Numbered from the stretch's first letter, positions 7,862 to 17,721 are shown. The stretch is 64,000 bases of DNA from Flaviflagellibacter sp963786225 (GCA_963786225.1 CAWAYQ010000009.1:1-64000); one strand, 5' to 3'. Program-made: numbers and translations. Notes: a model not told the origin generated them from the sequence alone.

Positions 7862-9784
7862 ATGAAACAGATTCGGTATGTGCTCCTCGCGAGCACGATC
7901 ATGTCCGGCGCAGCAGGCGTGGTGATGGCGCAGGACGCCGCACGGGCCGAACCGCTCATCATCGCGCAAGCGCCGCCCGACGCCGGTGCGCCGCCGGCCG
8001 ACGTACCGCCCGACGCCCAGAAGCAGAAGGGTCGCGAGCGTCCCCGCGAGCAGCGCCAGGAACAGAAGCAGGAACAGAGACAGGAACGTCAGCAGGAACG
8101 TCAACAGGAGCGCCAGCAGCGCCGTCCGGACGCGCCCGCCGAACGGCAGGCTCCTCCGGCAGAGCGCCAGGCGCCCCCGCCGCGCGAGAGGCAGGCTCCG
8201 GTCGAACGCCAGACCCCTACGCCGCGTATGGAAAAGCAGGCTCCCGTCGAACGCCAGGCGGCCCCGCCTGTCGAAAGGTCGGCTCCGCCTCCGCCTGTCG
8301 AAAGGTCGGCTCCGCCTCCGCCTGTCGAAAGGTCGGCTCCGCCTCCGGCACCTGTCGAGAAGGTGGCTCCGCCCGTACCCGAGACCAAGGAGGCCCCGCG
8401 CCGCACTGAAGAAAAGCAGCAGCGCCGCGAGGAACGTCGCGAAGACCGCAAGCAGGACCGCCGCGATGCCCCGCCGCCGCCCGCCGGAACGCTTGCGCCT
8501 CCGCCCGTTGCCGAACCCACGCCGCCAACGGCGCCGTCACCCGTGGCCCCGACCGCTCCGCAGTCTCCCGCCGGGTCGGCTTCGCCGCCCCCGGCCGGCG
8601 CGCAGCCGCCGGTGCCTCCGCTGCCCGACCGCGTGCGCCGGCCCGACGACACGCCCGGAAGGACCGACGGCGCATCCGGCAGGCCCAGGGAGCGTCAGAC
8701 GGAAGCTCCTTCCCGCCGGCCGGCTCCTCCGCCATCCGGCGAGCAGCCCGCAATCGCTCCCGAAGAGCTCACCGGCGGCCCTCGGACACCCGAGCAGAGG
8801 CAACGTGCCGAGCGGCGCGCGGACGAAGACTTCCGTGGCCGCGACAAGAGGTTCGACGAGCGCTTCGACCGGCGCGTCGAAGAGCGGGACGGCCGCACCG
8901 TGATCCGTGAGGGCGACAACCGCGTCATCGTGCGTGACGGCGACCGCACGATCATCCGCAGCGACGAGAACCAGCGCCTCGGCCGCGATGCGCGCAATAT
9001 ACAGCGAGAGCGGCGCGGCAATGAGATCGTGACCGTGATCCAGCGTCCCAACGGCGTCGAGATCGTGACCGTGACGGATGCCGACGGAAACCTCATCCGC
9101 CGGAGCCGCCGCGAAAACGGCCGCGATACCGTTCTCATCGACAATGGGCGCGCCTGGGAACGTGAAGGCTGGGACCGCAACCGCGGCTGGGGCGGCGACC
9201 GCCGCCGCAACGGCTTCAATATCGACTTCTATGTCGATGTCCCGCCCGTGCGCATCGATATCCCGCAGGACGAATACATCGTCGATGCCGATGAGGGATC
9301 GTATGAAGATTTCGAGGACGTGCTCGTCGCGCCGCCTCTGGTGCAAAGCGAACGTCCGTACTCGTTGCAGGAAGTGACGCAGAATGTGCGCCTGCGCGAA
9401 CGCGTGCGCTCGATCGACCTCAACACGATCACGTTCGACACCGGGCAATGGGTCGTGCCGCCGGACCAGGTCGCCCAGCTCGAAGATCTCGCGCGGGCCC
9501 TGAAGACGGTCATCGATCGTAACCCGAACGAGGTCTACCTGATCGAGGGCCACACGGACGCCGTCGGTTCGTCGGTCGACAATCTGTCGCTGTCGGACCG
9601 CCGCGCGGAAGAAGTCGCCGCCATCCTGACCTCGAACTTCGAGATCCCGGCGGAGAATCTGGTCACCCAAGGCTACGGCGAGGACTATCTGAAGGTGAAC
9701 ACTCTGGCCGCCAACCCCGAGAACCGGCGCGTGACGATCCGCAACATCACCCAGCTCCTGAGCGCCCAGAACCAGCCTCAGTAG
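7862..9784 (+). CDS. Proline/arginine/glutamine-rich envelope protein with C-terminal OmpA domain
   Basis: This 640-aa protein starts with a signal peptide (cleavage likely after M-A-Q near residue 23). Residues about 50-95 are a Q/R/E-rich, probably coiled, stretch with repeated Q-E-R-Q. Residues about 95-300 are proline-rich with P-V-E-R-S-A-P-P-P repeats, three of them encoded by perfect 27-bp tandem copies. Residues 300-500 are charged. Residues about 510-635 form an OmpA-like peptidoglycan-binding domain (I-T-F-D-T-G, then E-G-H-T-D-A-V-G, and N-R-R-V-T at the end). It probably anchors outer membrane or periplasm-spanning structures to the wall. Such proline-rich OmpA proteins are common in Hyphomicrobiales. 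It is monocistronic with its own terminator. Confidence 0.85.
   Translation: MKQIRYVLLASTIMSGAAGVVMAQDAARAEPLIIAQAPPDAGAPPADVPPDAQKQKGRERPREQRQEQKQEQRQERQQERQQERQQRRPDAPAERQAPPAERQAPPPRERQAPVERQTPTPRMEKQAPVERQAAPPVERSAPPPPVERSAPPPPVERSAPPPAPVEKVAPPVPETKEAPRRTEEKQQRREERREDRKQDRRDAPPPPAGTLAPPPVAEPTPPTAPSPVAPTAPQSPAGSASPPPAGAQPPVPPLPDRVRRPDDTPGRTDGASGRPRERQTEAPSRRPAPPPSGEQPAIAPEELTGGPRTPEQRQRAERRADEDFRGRDKRFDERFDRRVEERDGRTVIREGDNRVIVRDGDRTIIRSDENQRLGRDARNIQRERRGNEIVTVIQRPNGVEIVTVTDADGNLIRRSRRENGRDTVLIDNGRAWEREGWDRNRGWGGDRRRNGFNIDFYVDVPPVRIDIPQDEYIVDADEGSYEDFEDVLVAPPLVQSERPYSLQEVTQNVRLRERVRSIDLNTITFDTGQWVVPPDQVAQLEDLARALKTVIDRNPNEVYLIEGHTDAVGSSVDNLSLSDRRAEEVAAILTSNFEIPAENLVTQGYGEDYLKVNTLAANPENRRVTIRNITQLLSAQNQPQ
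8267..8347 (+). repeat. Three perfect 27-bp tandem repeats (P-V-E-R-S-A-P-P-P)
   Basis: Units at 8267-8293, 8294-8320 and 8321-8347 are identical at the DNA level, and diverged copies flank them. The unit length is a multiple of three, so copy-number change would keep the reading frame of the OmpA-family protein. Confidence 0.9.
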
Positions 9785-9805
9785 GGAGTCGCACTCGAGC
9801 CAACA

Positions 9806-9836
9806 GCCCGCCGGGTTCCGCCCGGCGGGCTTTTTT
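9806..9836 (+). terminator. Intrinsic terminator of the OmpA-family gene
   Basis: A 10-bp stem (9806-9815 with 9821-9830, loop TTCCG) is followed by six T residues, 22 bp after the stop codon. Confidence 0.93.
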
Positions 9837-9906
9837 GTGGCTCTATACAGCGGCAACGATCGGGCTATCCTTGCGTTGGTGACTGGGGGCGCACAGGAGC
9901 AGCTTT

Positions 9907-10482
9907 ATGCAGATTCCGGCCGAGATCACCTTTCACAACATTCAGCGTTCCGATTGGGTCGAGCAGGCGATCCGCGAAAAGATCACACGCCTGGAAAAGC
10001 TTTTCGACAGGCTGGTGGTATGCAGGGTTCGGGTCGAGAAGCGCGCAAACAACGCGCAGAATTCCATCCCGCCGGTCGTGCGGATCGAGATCGGCGTGCC
10101 CGGCCACAAGGACCTCGTCGTCAGCCACGAACCCGAGCATCTGCAGCAGAAGTTTTCCGATCCCGATATGCGGATCGCGATCAATGAGGCGTTCCGCATC
10201 GCCGAACGTCAGCTCCTGAATTTCAAAGAGCAGCTGAAGGGCCGCACCAAGACGCCTCTGCACGACGTCGCGAACCAGTTCCTCGGCCAGGTCGCCGAAC
10301 TCGCGCAGGACAAGGATCACGGCTTCCTGATGACCAAGGAAGGCGGCCTTCTCTACTTCCACCGCAACAGCGTGCTGACCGGAAATTTCGACGCCCTGAA
10401 GCGCGGCGACGCCGTGCATTATGTCGAGGATATGGGCGATACGGGACCGACTGCGATCAAGGTCCGGGTGAAAGCAGAATAA
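9907..10482 (+). CDS. hpf: Ribosome hibernation promoting factor HPF/RaiA-type with C-terminal cold-shock-like domain
   Basis: This 191-aa protein has an N-terminal S30AE (HPF/YfiA) domain at about residues 1-105: M-Q-I-P-A-E-I-T-F-H-N, then a helix W-V-E-Q-A-I-R-E-K-I, then V-R-V-E-K-R. The C-terminal part (about 130-190) resembles a cold-shock OB-fold: D-H-G-F-L-M-T-K-E-G, L-Y-F-H-R-N-S-V, F-D-A-L-K-R-G-D. S30AE proteins bind the small ribosomal subunit and stop translation in stationary phase; a cold-shock-like tail would add RNA contact (inference). It differs from classical long HPF, whose C-terminal domain is a dimerisation module. It is monocistronic, 70 bp behind the preceding terminator. 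Confidence 0.85.
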   Translation: MQIPAEITFHNIQRSDWVEQAIREKITRLEKLFDRLVVCRVRVEKRANNAQNSIPPVVRIEIGVPGHKDLVVSHEPEHLQQKFSDPDMRIAINEAFRIAERQLLNFKEQLKGRTKTPLHDVANQFLGQVAELAQDKDHGFLMTKEGGLLYFHRNSVLTGNFDALKRGDAVHYVEDMGDTGPTAIKVRVKAE

Positions 10483-10517
10483 AAAAATGGGAGGGACGCG
10501 GGGGCGACCCTCCCATT
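10481..10517 (-). terminator. Terminator hairpin shared by hpf (+) and lysR (-)
   Basis: A 10-bp stem (10486-10495 with 10508-10517) is preceded on the plus strand by seven A residues, so on the minus strand it reads as hairpin plus TTTTTTT, a strong terminator for the leftward LysR gene. In the plus direction it follows the hpf stop at once but has only a short T run, so it may work both ways. Between it and 10706 I see only a small hairpin (10556-10575) and no gene. Confidence 0.85.
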
Positions 10518-10706
10518 CTGATATCTCCGGCGACGCAATACCAGACAGCCGGTCAGCGCCTTAAAAGCAAGGCGCCTGCCACCCGCCTTAATGTGCGGTA
10601 ACCACAAGATGTTGGTGTGTCCGGGGATTCGGACTTCTGAAACCTGATCGCGGGATCGCATTTTGCGAAAGCCGTCGCAGAATGCGTCGCATTCGGGATG
10701 CGTGCT

Positions 10707-11618
10707 TCAAGAGACGCGGCCTCGCTGGTCCGCTCCCGGCACGAAGAACCGCCGCGCTTCATGGAAGCGTTCGACCAGGAATGCGCGGCACACCGCGACC
10801 CGTCGGACGAGATAGGTGTCCGGGTGCGACATCAGCCAGTAGCTGCGCAGGAATCCCGTCTCCGGCAAAATGCGGACGAGCTCCGGATATCGGGCGGCGG
10901 CAAAGTCGTGCATCACCCCGATGCCGACCCCGGACCGAATGGCCTCGAGTTGGCCGATGACGCTAACGCAGCGAAACAGCGAGCCTGATTTGTCCGCCAG
11001 CGTGGCGCCGTAGTCGAGCGCCGGAGAATAAGTGAACTCCTCGACGCCGGTGACGACGCGGTGCGCGGCGATCTCTTCAAGGGTCTGCGGCGTGCCGGCG
11101 CGCTCCAGGTAGGCGCGTGCGGCGTAGACCCCCAGACTATAGTCGGTCAGCTTGGCGGAGATCAGCCGCCCCTGCGCCGGATGCTCGAGGCCGATGGCGA
11201 TGTCGGCCTCGCGGCGCGACAGAGAGAAGGAGCGCGGCAGGGGGACAAGTTCGATCTCGAGATTCGGGTGGCGCTGCACGAGCGTTGCGAGGTCGCTGGC
11301 GAGGAACAAATTGCCGAGCCCATCCGGCGCGCCGATGCGCACCGGCCCGGAGATCTCCGCCGCGGCGAGACGCAGCGATTCACCCGCGGCGAGCGCTTCG
11401 GACTCCATACGTTCGGCGATCGGGAGCAGCATCTCGCCGGCCTCGGTGAGAATAGAGCCGGAGGGTGTGCGGATGAAGAGACGTGCATTCGTCGCCGCCT
11501 CCAACGCGTCCAGCCGGCGCGATACGGTGGCGTGGTTGACGCCCAGCTTCCTTGCCGCGCCCAGCACCTGGCCGGAGCGCGCGACGGCGAGGAAAATTCG
11601 TAAGAGATCCCAATCCAT
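10707..11618 (-). CDS. LysR-family regulator, divergent from mmsA
   Basis: This 303-aa protein has an N-terminal winged helix-turn-helix (M-D-W-D-L-L-R-I-F-L-A-V-A-R-S-G, then N-H-A-T-V-S-R-R-L-D-A-L) and a LysR substrate-binding domain to the end. The start at 11618 is the conserved M-D-W position; a longer frame to 11729 would run into the divergent promoter. It resembles the LysR group that often sits beside mmsA-type aldehyde dehydrogenase genes. With a 94-bp divergent intergenic region it probably controls mmsA and itself. The effector is unknown. Confidence 0.88.
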   Translation of the reverse strand: MDWDLLRIFLAVARSGQVLGAARKLGVNHATVSRRLDALEAATNARLFIRTPSGSILTEAGEMLLPIAERMESEALAAGESLRLAAAEISGPVRIGAPDGLGNLFLASDLATLVQRHPNLEIELVPLPRSFSLSRREADIAIGLEHPAQGRLISAKLTDYSLGVYAARAYLERAGTPQTLEEIAAHRVVTGVEEFTYSPALDYGATLADKSGSLFRCVSVIGQLEAIRSGVGIGVMHDFAAARYPELVRILPETGFLRSYWLMSHPDTYLVRRVAVCRAFLVERFHEARRFFVPGADQRGRVS

Positions 11619-11712
11619 GCACTTGAAATTGTGCACATCTGTTGCGCCAAAGCGAGCGTTGATGTGCGCGAACTCGTGTGTTTGACTCCTCGCCAGACCC
11701 CGGAGGACTCCA
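11619..11712. promoter_or_regulatory. Divergent lysR / mmsA promoter region
   Basis: The 94 bp hold the perfect palindrome TGTGCACA (11630-11637) and further imperfect LysR-like half sites. The mmsA ribosome site GGAGG lies just before 11713. Binding by the adjacent LysR protein is inference from position. Confidence 0.45.
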
Positions 11713-13209
<1,497 letters not shown>

Positions 13210-13236
13210 TTATTTTTCCTGGACGGGCCTGCTTTC

Positions 13237-13273
13237 GTCATTCCGGGACTCGGCCGCGCGCCCCCGGAATGAC
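13237..13273. repeat. Palindromic repeat between convergent genes (REP-like)
   Basis: GTCATTCCGGG (13237-13247) pairs with CCCGGAATGAC (13263-13273), 11 bp each, between the convergent ends of mmsA and the 252-aa gene. It looks like a dispersed rhizobial intergenic palindrome and may stop transcription from both sides. Confidence 0.7.
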
Positions 13274-13306
13274 GCGGAACTTGCCTTCCGCAGGTCATGG
13301 CGTTCC

Positions 13307-14065
13307 CTACCCCTGTCGCGAAATCGCGGCGAGCCGAAATAGGCCGTAAGGCAAGGCACACTCGTCTGCGAATCCGGCAAGTCCTTTCCCAAGCTCTCCG
13401 GCGAATGCCGACAATACGCCGCGCGGGACCGGGCGTGCCCGAAAAACGCGAAGATCCGGCCGGATCTCCACCAATTGGGCAAGTGCGCGCGCCTGGCTCG
13501 GCGGAGGCATTGTGAGGCCGTCGAGCAGCACCACAACCAGCTCTGTCCCGGTCCAGAATGCGCAGTCGACGCGCGCGAAGATCGGCGAATTTTCGCCGGT
13601 GATACCGACAAGGACGTGCGCGTTCGGCAGCGGTAGGTACGCCGAGAAAAACCAGTCCCACACATTCAGCAGGCCGCCGTTCTCCGGCAGGCCGGCCCGA
13701 ACGAATTTTTCCTCCAGGATCGGCCGCTGCCGCTCGACGGTCTCGCCGATGAACGCGAGATAGTTCGCGACGAAATCCCGCACCGGCCCCGCGAACAGCG
13801 GCGTGCGAGCAAGAAGCGTCCGCGTACAAAAGCCAACGCGCCCGTCATGCGTGGCGAGTTCGGCCACGGCCTGCGGATCGAGATTCGCCCATCCGTGCGA
13901 ATTCAGCCGCAACGCCGGTTCGCCCGGCCGCGCGATTGCGAGCCGGGGACTGAGCCGCCGGCCCGCGCCGTCCATCGCCGCGAGCTCCTGGGCCACCGCG
14001 ATCCCCGGATCGTCGATCGCACCATAAGCGATGACGGCGCCGGCATCACGCAGGGGATCTTGCAC
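13307..14065 (-). CDS. Conserved hypothetical protein, function not recognised
   Basis: This 252-aa protein has no signal peptide, membrane segment or motif I recognise. It begins with GTG at 14065, preceded by a perfect AAGGAGG on the minus strand, so it is a real gene. The middle (about 105-175) includes V-W-D-W-F-F-S-A-Y-L-P-L-P and D-C-A-F-W-T-G-T-E-L-V-V-V-L-L-D-G, alternating charged and hydrophobic as in a soluble alpha/beta protein. The latter stretch resembles the metal-binding beta sheet of restriction-endonuclease-like folds, but no full catalytic pattern is visible. It lies 24 bp after the LVIVD-repeat gene, so the two are co-transcribed. Confidence 0.75.
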   Translation of the reverse strand: MQDPLRDAGAVIAYGAIDDPGIAVAQELAAMDGAGRRLSPRLAIARPGEPALRLNSHGWANLDPQAVAELATHDGRVGFCTRTLLARTPLFAGPVRDFVANYLAFIGETVERQRPILEEKFVRAGLPENGGLLNVWDWFFSAYLPLPNAHVLVGITGENSPIFARVDCAFWTGTELVVVLLDGLTMPPPSQARALAQLVEIRPDLRVFRARPVPRGVLSAFAGELGKGLAGFADECALPYGLFRLAAISRQG

Positions 14066-14089
14066 CGCGACCTCCTTTCCGGCCGCCGT

Positions 14090-15322
14090 CTAGATGTTGG
14101 TCTCCAGGCAGTACAGGCCGCCGGTCCAGCGCTCGCCGGCATAGACCACGCCGCGCTCGTCGACATAGACGTCATTCATCTGCGCCGTCGACACGCGGGA
14201 ATTCTCCGGGCCCGGCGGAATGAAGTAGGCGATCGTCTCCGGGCGGTACGGGTTCTTGATGTCGTAGACGCGCACGCCGGCATTGAAGAAGACGCCGAAA
14301 ATGATCTCTTCGCTGCGGAAGGACGGGCCAGGCCGATTTTCGTGGATATTGTGCGAACCGAACCGGCCGCCCCGGTGGCCGAACTCTTCCACGGACGGCA
14401 GCGGAAATGTGCCGATCGGGACCAGGTTGGTCTCGTCACGAGCGTCGATCATCCAGGTCAGCTTCGGCCAGTCTTCCGCGTCGTTGCGCACGCATTCGTC
14501 CGTAACGACAATGAGCCCGCGCTCCATCAGCGGCATCACGGTATGGGTGAAACCGGGATACGGCGGTGACGGATTCCACGCGCTGATGATTTTCGGATTG
14601 GATTTGTCGGCGATGTCGAGGACGAACGCGCCGCCGTCGATATAGCCGATATAGGCGCGGTCCGGCCGCTCCGGATAGACGTTGGCGTTGTGCAGGCGGA
14701 ACGCATCTCCGCCGAGCACGACGTCGAGGCCGATCGGATTAAGGCGCTTCGGCGGCTCGGCGGCATCGCCCTCACGCGTGCCCGGATACCACCAGCGGCC
14801 GGCCTCCTTCGGGCGCGCGGGGTCGCGGACGTCGATGATCTGATAGAATTGATCGTCGCGCGGATGCCGCGGCTGGAAGTCCGCAGCTCCACTGGAGCAG
14901 TGGATGAATTCGCCGTCCACGAACCACAGACAATGGCAGCCGCGCGAGTACGGCCCCGACATGTCGTAGAACGAAATCGAACGCGGATTTTCCGGCGAGG
15001 AAATATCGAACAGTTCGACGCCGGCCGGTTGCAGTCCCTTCTTCGAAACCTGGTAGGCGACGGCGAGGATATCGCCGCACACTTCCAGGGAGTTGGACCG
15101 CATATTGTTGTGCGGAAGATCGGTCTGGCAGACGATCGACGGCTTGCGCGGATCGCTCACATCGACGCCGGTGAAATTGCGCGGCGCGCCCTCATGCGCC
15201 AACCACATGATCCTGCGGCCATCTCTGGCGATCTGCATGCTCATGCCCTCGCCGACCCCGCCGAACCCTCGGAGCACGTCGTGCGAGAGGAGTTTCATGT
15301 TCTTCGCGAGTGCACCTTCCAT
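14090..15322 (-). CDS. LVIVD-repeat / beta-propeller-like protein
   Basis: This 410-aa protein is built of repeated blade-like units, for example G-V-D-V-S-D-P-R-K-P, V-E-L-F-D-I-S-S-P-E-N-P, Y-Q-I-I-D-V-R-D-P-A-R-P, V-L-D-I-A-D-K-S-N-P and V-R-V-Y-D-I-K-N-P-Y-R-P. Each couples a beta strand to a D-x-x-(N/D)-P turn, which is the LVIVD repeat. No signal peptide is visible, so it is probably cytoplasmic. GGGGAG precedes the start at 15322. Its biochemical role is not established in the family; binding or a lactonase-like activity are both possible. It is the first gene of a two-gene leftward operon with the 252-aa protein and is divergent from a CobW-family GTPase. Confidence 0.75.
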   Translation of the reverse strand: MEGALAKNMKLLSHDVLRGFGGVGEGMSMQIARDGRRIMWLAHEGAPRNFTGVDVSDPRKPSIVCQTDLPHNNMRSNSLEVCGDILAVAYQVSKKGLQPAGVELFDISSPENPRSISFYDMSGPYSRGCHCLWFVDGEFIHCSSGAADFQPRHPRDDQFYQIIDVRDPARPKEAGRWWYPGTREGDAAEPPKRLNPIGLDVVLGGDAFRLHNANVYPERPDRAYIGYIDGGAFVLDIADKSNPKIISAWNPSPPYPGFTHTVMPLMERGLIVVTDECVRNDAEDWPKLTWMIDARDETNLVPIGTFPLPSVEEFGHRGGRFGSHNIHENRPGPSFRSEEIIFGVFFNAGVRVYDIKNPYRPETIAYFIPPGPENSRVSTAQMNDVYVDERGVVYAGERWTGGLYCLETNI

Positions 15323-15469
15323 GTCCGTCTCCCCGGCTCGGTTCTCTACGACAGCGTTACGTATGTATATACAAATTATCAGGCCTGTGATATCCGATCT
15401 ATAATTTAGGTTGGCGCGGCCGGGCGCTCGCTGTGAGCATAAACCGCCGCTCCGGTAGATGATGGCCCC
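15323..15469. promoter_or_regulatory. Divergent promoter region with palindrome and TATAAT box
   Basis: This AT-rich 147-bp gap separates the LVIVD-repeat gene (-) from the CobW-type gene (+). TGTATATACA (15364-15373) is a perfect 10-bp palindrome of the kind bound by GntR-type repressors. A consensus TATAAT (15400-15405, plus strand) lies 65 bp before the CobW start. No good -35 box is visible at the usual distance. Confidence 0.5.
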
Positions 15470-16528
15470 ATGAAGCCGACCCCTCTGTCTCGGAAATTAT
15501 TGCGGCCTGCCGCAGCTTCTGCGCGGATCGAAGACGCATGCGGAAAGCCGATTCCGGTCTTCCTGATCACCGGATTCCTCGGCAGCGGAAAGACAACGCT
15601 GCTGCGGAAAATGCTCGACCATCCCGGCATGGGTGACACAGCGCTGATCATCAATGAATTCGGCGCTGTCGGGCTCGACCAGATGCTGGTGCAGTCATCG
15701 ATCGAGAACGTGCTTCTGATGGAGGACGGATGCCTCTGCTGCTCGGTGCGCGGCGATCTCATCGACACGATCGGGAACCTGTTCGCCAATGTCAGGAACG
15801 GCGACCTGCCGGCATTCTCCCGCATCATCATCGAAACGACGGGCCTCGCCGATCCGACGACCATTGTGCAGGACCTCACTGCGGCGCGCGGGGTCGCCAA
15901 CCGCGTCGAAATCGCGAAGGTCATCGTCACCGTGGACGGGATATTCGGAGCGGCGCAGATCGAGGAGGTGGACGAGATCATCGCCCAGGTCGCGCAGGCC
16001 GATATCTGCGTAGTGACGAAGTGCGACGTTGTCGAGCTCGATGCCGTCACCGTGTTGATTCAGCAATTGCGGGACCTGAACCCTGCCGCCGAAATTGTGC
16101 GTAACGACGAGACGACCGTGGAGTATCTGCTGGAGCCGAACGGCGATGCACGTACGTCGGCGGCGCCGGGAAGGTTCCGCTGCGAGGACGTTGATGCGAA
16201 AGGCCGCGTGCACGGGCGGGTGCAGAGCTGGTCGATCCGCCATGAGGCGCCGCTCTCCTGGTCGAAATTCAGAGCCTTCCTCGACCTTCTGTATTCCACG
16301 CGCCCGGCGAACATGCTGCGCATGAAGGGCATTCTCCACATCGAGGGGCAGGCCAGGCCGATCGTGGTGCACGGTGTCGGCGCCATGGTGAACGAGGCGA
16401 CATCTCTGGAAGACTGGCCGCACGAGCGGCCGGTGTCCGAGATCGTCGTCATCGTGACCGACCTGCCGGGTGAGGCGGTCGGGCAATTGTTCGACGCGGT
16501 CGTGCTCGATGGGGCGGGCGTACAATGA
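15470..16528 (+). CDS. CobW/COG0523-family GTPase (metallochaperone type)
   Basis: This 352-aa G3E GTPase has a P-loop G-F-L-G-S-G-K-T-T (about 35-43), the family metal-binding motif G-C-L-C-C-S (88-93), a Walker B-type I-I-E-T-T-G-L-A-D-P, and a T-K-C-D guanine-specificity element (NKxD type). A CobW C-terminal domain follows from about residue 235, with W-S-I-R-H-E. The family delivers or manages Zn, Co or Ni. No cobalamin or zinc-uptake genes and no visible Zur box are nearby, so the metal is unknown. It is alone on its strand, divergent from the LVIVD-repeat gene and convergent with the amidohydrolase. Confidence 0.9.
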   Translation: MKPTPLSRKLLRPAAASARIEDACGKPIPVFLITGFLGSGKTTLLRKMLDHPGMGDTALIINEFGAVGLDQMLVQSSIENVLLMEDGCLCCSVRGDLIDTIGNLFANVRNGDLPAFSRIIIETTGLADPTTIVQDLTAARGVANRVEIAKVIVTVDGIFGAAQIEEVDEIIAQVAQADICVVTKCDVVELDAVTVLIQQLRDLNPAAEIVRNDETTVEYLLEPNGDARTSAAPGRFRCEDVDAKGRVHGRVQSWSIRHEAPLSWSKFRAFLDLLYSTRPANMLRMKGILHIEGQARPIVVHGVGAMVNEATSLEDWPHERPVSEIVVIVTDLPGEAVGQLFDAVVLDGAGVQ

Positions 16529-16619
16529 CCAGCGCGACGAAGCCCAAGGAGAAGAGCAGAGGGGGCTTTTCGTCGCCGCCCTCGACGAGGCCGCGTTCCT
16601 GGACATCACGAATGCTCGC

Positions 16620-16714
16620 CTCGCGGTCGAAGAGGCAGCGCCGCTGTCCCGCCCCGCTGCGAGGCAGGCATTGACGATCGCGTCCGCGGTGTCGAGATCA
16701 AGCGCATTCACCAT
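16620..16714 (-). pseudogene. Possible 5' remnant of a GlcG/HbpS-like gene
   Basis: An ATG at 16714 overlaps the amidohydrolase stop (16708-16710), as in a coupled operon. About 26 codons follow that read like the start of a GlcG/HbpS-family protein (L-D-L-D-T-A-D-A-I-V-N-A-C-L-A). After that the frame loses any family resemblance and runs antisense into the CobW-type gene. GlcG-like genes often accompany TTT and glyoxylate- or lactone-type catabolic clusters, so a truncated last gene is plausible. The match is short and the call tentative. The rest of the gap (16529-16620) holds nothing recognisable. Confidence 0.3.
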
Positions 16715-17721
16715 GCCGCTGCCGGCGTCTTGAGCGATAGAAGCTCGATCGCACGCTTGCCCAGGATCGTCTCCTCGTCGGCGGGGGGAAGTTTCAGCGC
16801 CTTGACATGCGCCGCGCAGTCGAACTCGCCCATGTCGAAGGGAATATCGGTCCCGAGCATGACGCGGCTCGGCCCGACCCATTCGATCAGCGAGCGCAGT
16901 GAGGGCTGCGAATGCGTGAGCGTGTCGTAGAAGAAGCGGTTGAAATCCTCTTCCGGCGAGACTTTCAGGTGCACCTTCGCCTCGGCGCGCTCGTGCCAGC
17001 CGTGCACGAAGCGGCCTATCTGGTAGGGCGTGAAACCGCCGCCGTGTGACAGCATGACCTTCAGGGTCGGATGCCGCTGGAAGACGCCGCCGAACACCAT
17101 GCTGGCCGCGGCGATCGTCGTGTCGAGCGGATTTCCGATGAGGTTGGAGAGATAGTAGGACTTCGTCCTGTCCGCGCCGGCTGTCTTGTGCGGATGGATG
17201 AAGACGAAGGCCCCGAGCTCGTCGGCAGTCGCCCAGATTTCCTCAAGATCCGGCTCGTCGAGGTTCTTGCCCTCGATATGCGAGCCGAGCATCACGCCTT
17301 TCAGACCCAGCTCCGTGATCGCGCGCCGCAGTTCCTTCGCCGCGGCGGCAGGAGATTGCATCGGAATCGTCGCGAGCCCGGCGAAACGGTCGGGCCTGGC
17401 ACGTACCTGCGCCGCGATCTGCTCGTTCTGGATTTGCGCGAAAGCTTGCGCGAGTTCCGGTTCGGCATTGTAGACCAGCGTGTGCGGCACGACCGAGAGC
17501 ACCTGCATGTCGACGCCGGTATCGTCCATCGTCTTCAGGCGCAGATCGAGATCCCATGCGAGACGGGGGAAATTACCGCGCGTCCGCCCCATCATCTCGA
17601 GGGCGGCGCCGTCGGCCCGCATGTTGGAGAGCTTCGGCCCCATCTTCGGCGATTCCGCGCACATCAGACGCATCGTCTCCTCGGAAAGGATGTGAGCGTG
17701 GACGTCGATCACCTGCGTCAT
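16708..17721 (-). CDS. Amidohydrolase-2 family metal-dependent hydrolase/decarboxylase (ACMSD-like)
   Basis: This 337-aa TIM-barrel protein belongs to the amidohydrolase_2 (ACMSD-like) group. It has the N-terminal metal motif V-I-D-V-H-A-H (H8-x-H10), a mid-protein histidine region F-I-H-P-H-K-T, L-S-H-G-G-G near residue 225, and the closing metal aspartate in L-G-T-D-I-P-F-D. These are the usual Zn ligands; the group includes decarboxylases and C-C hydrolases of aromatic and lactone pathways. Its ATG overlaps the tctA stop (ATGA), so it is translationally coupled. The start was set there because the longer frame is an out-of-frame reading of tctA. The substrate is unknown. Confidence 0.88.
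   Translation of the reverse strand: MTQVIDVHAHILSEETMRLMCAESPKMGPKLSNMRADGAALEMMGRTRGNFPRLAWDLDLRLKTMDDTGVDMQVLSVVPHTLVYNAEPELAQAFAQIQNEQIAAQVRARPDRFAGLATIPMQSPAAAAKELRRAITELGLKGVMLGSHIEGKNLDEPDLEEIWATADELGAFVFIHPHKTAGADRTKSYYLSNLIGNPLDTTIAAASMVFGGVFQRHPTLKVMLSHGGGFTPYQIGRFVHGWHERAEAKVHLKVSPEEDFNRFFYDTLTHSQPSLRSLIEWVGPSRVMLGTDIPFDMGEFDCAAHVKALKLPPADEETILGKRAIELLSLKTPAAAW

Noticed and set aside
16470..16733. 87-aa plus-strand frame overlapping the end of the CobW-type gene
   Set aside because: It has no ribosome site, overlaps two genes in other frames and has no recognisable motif.
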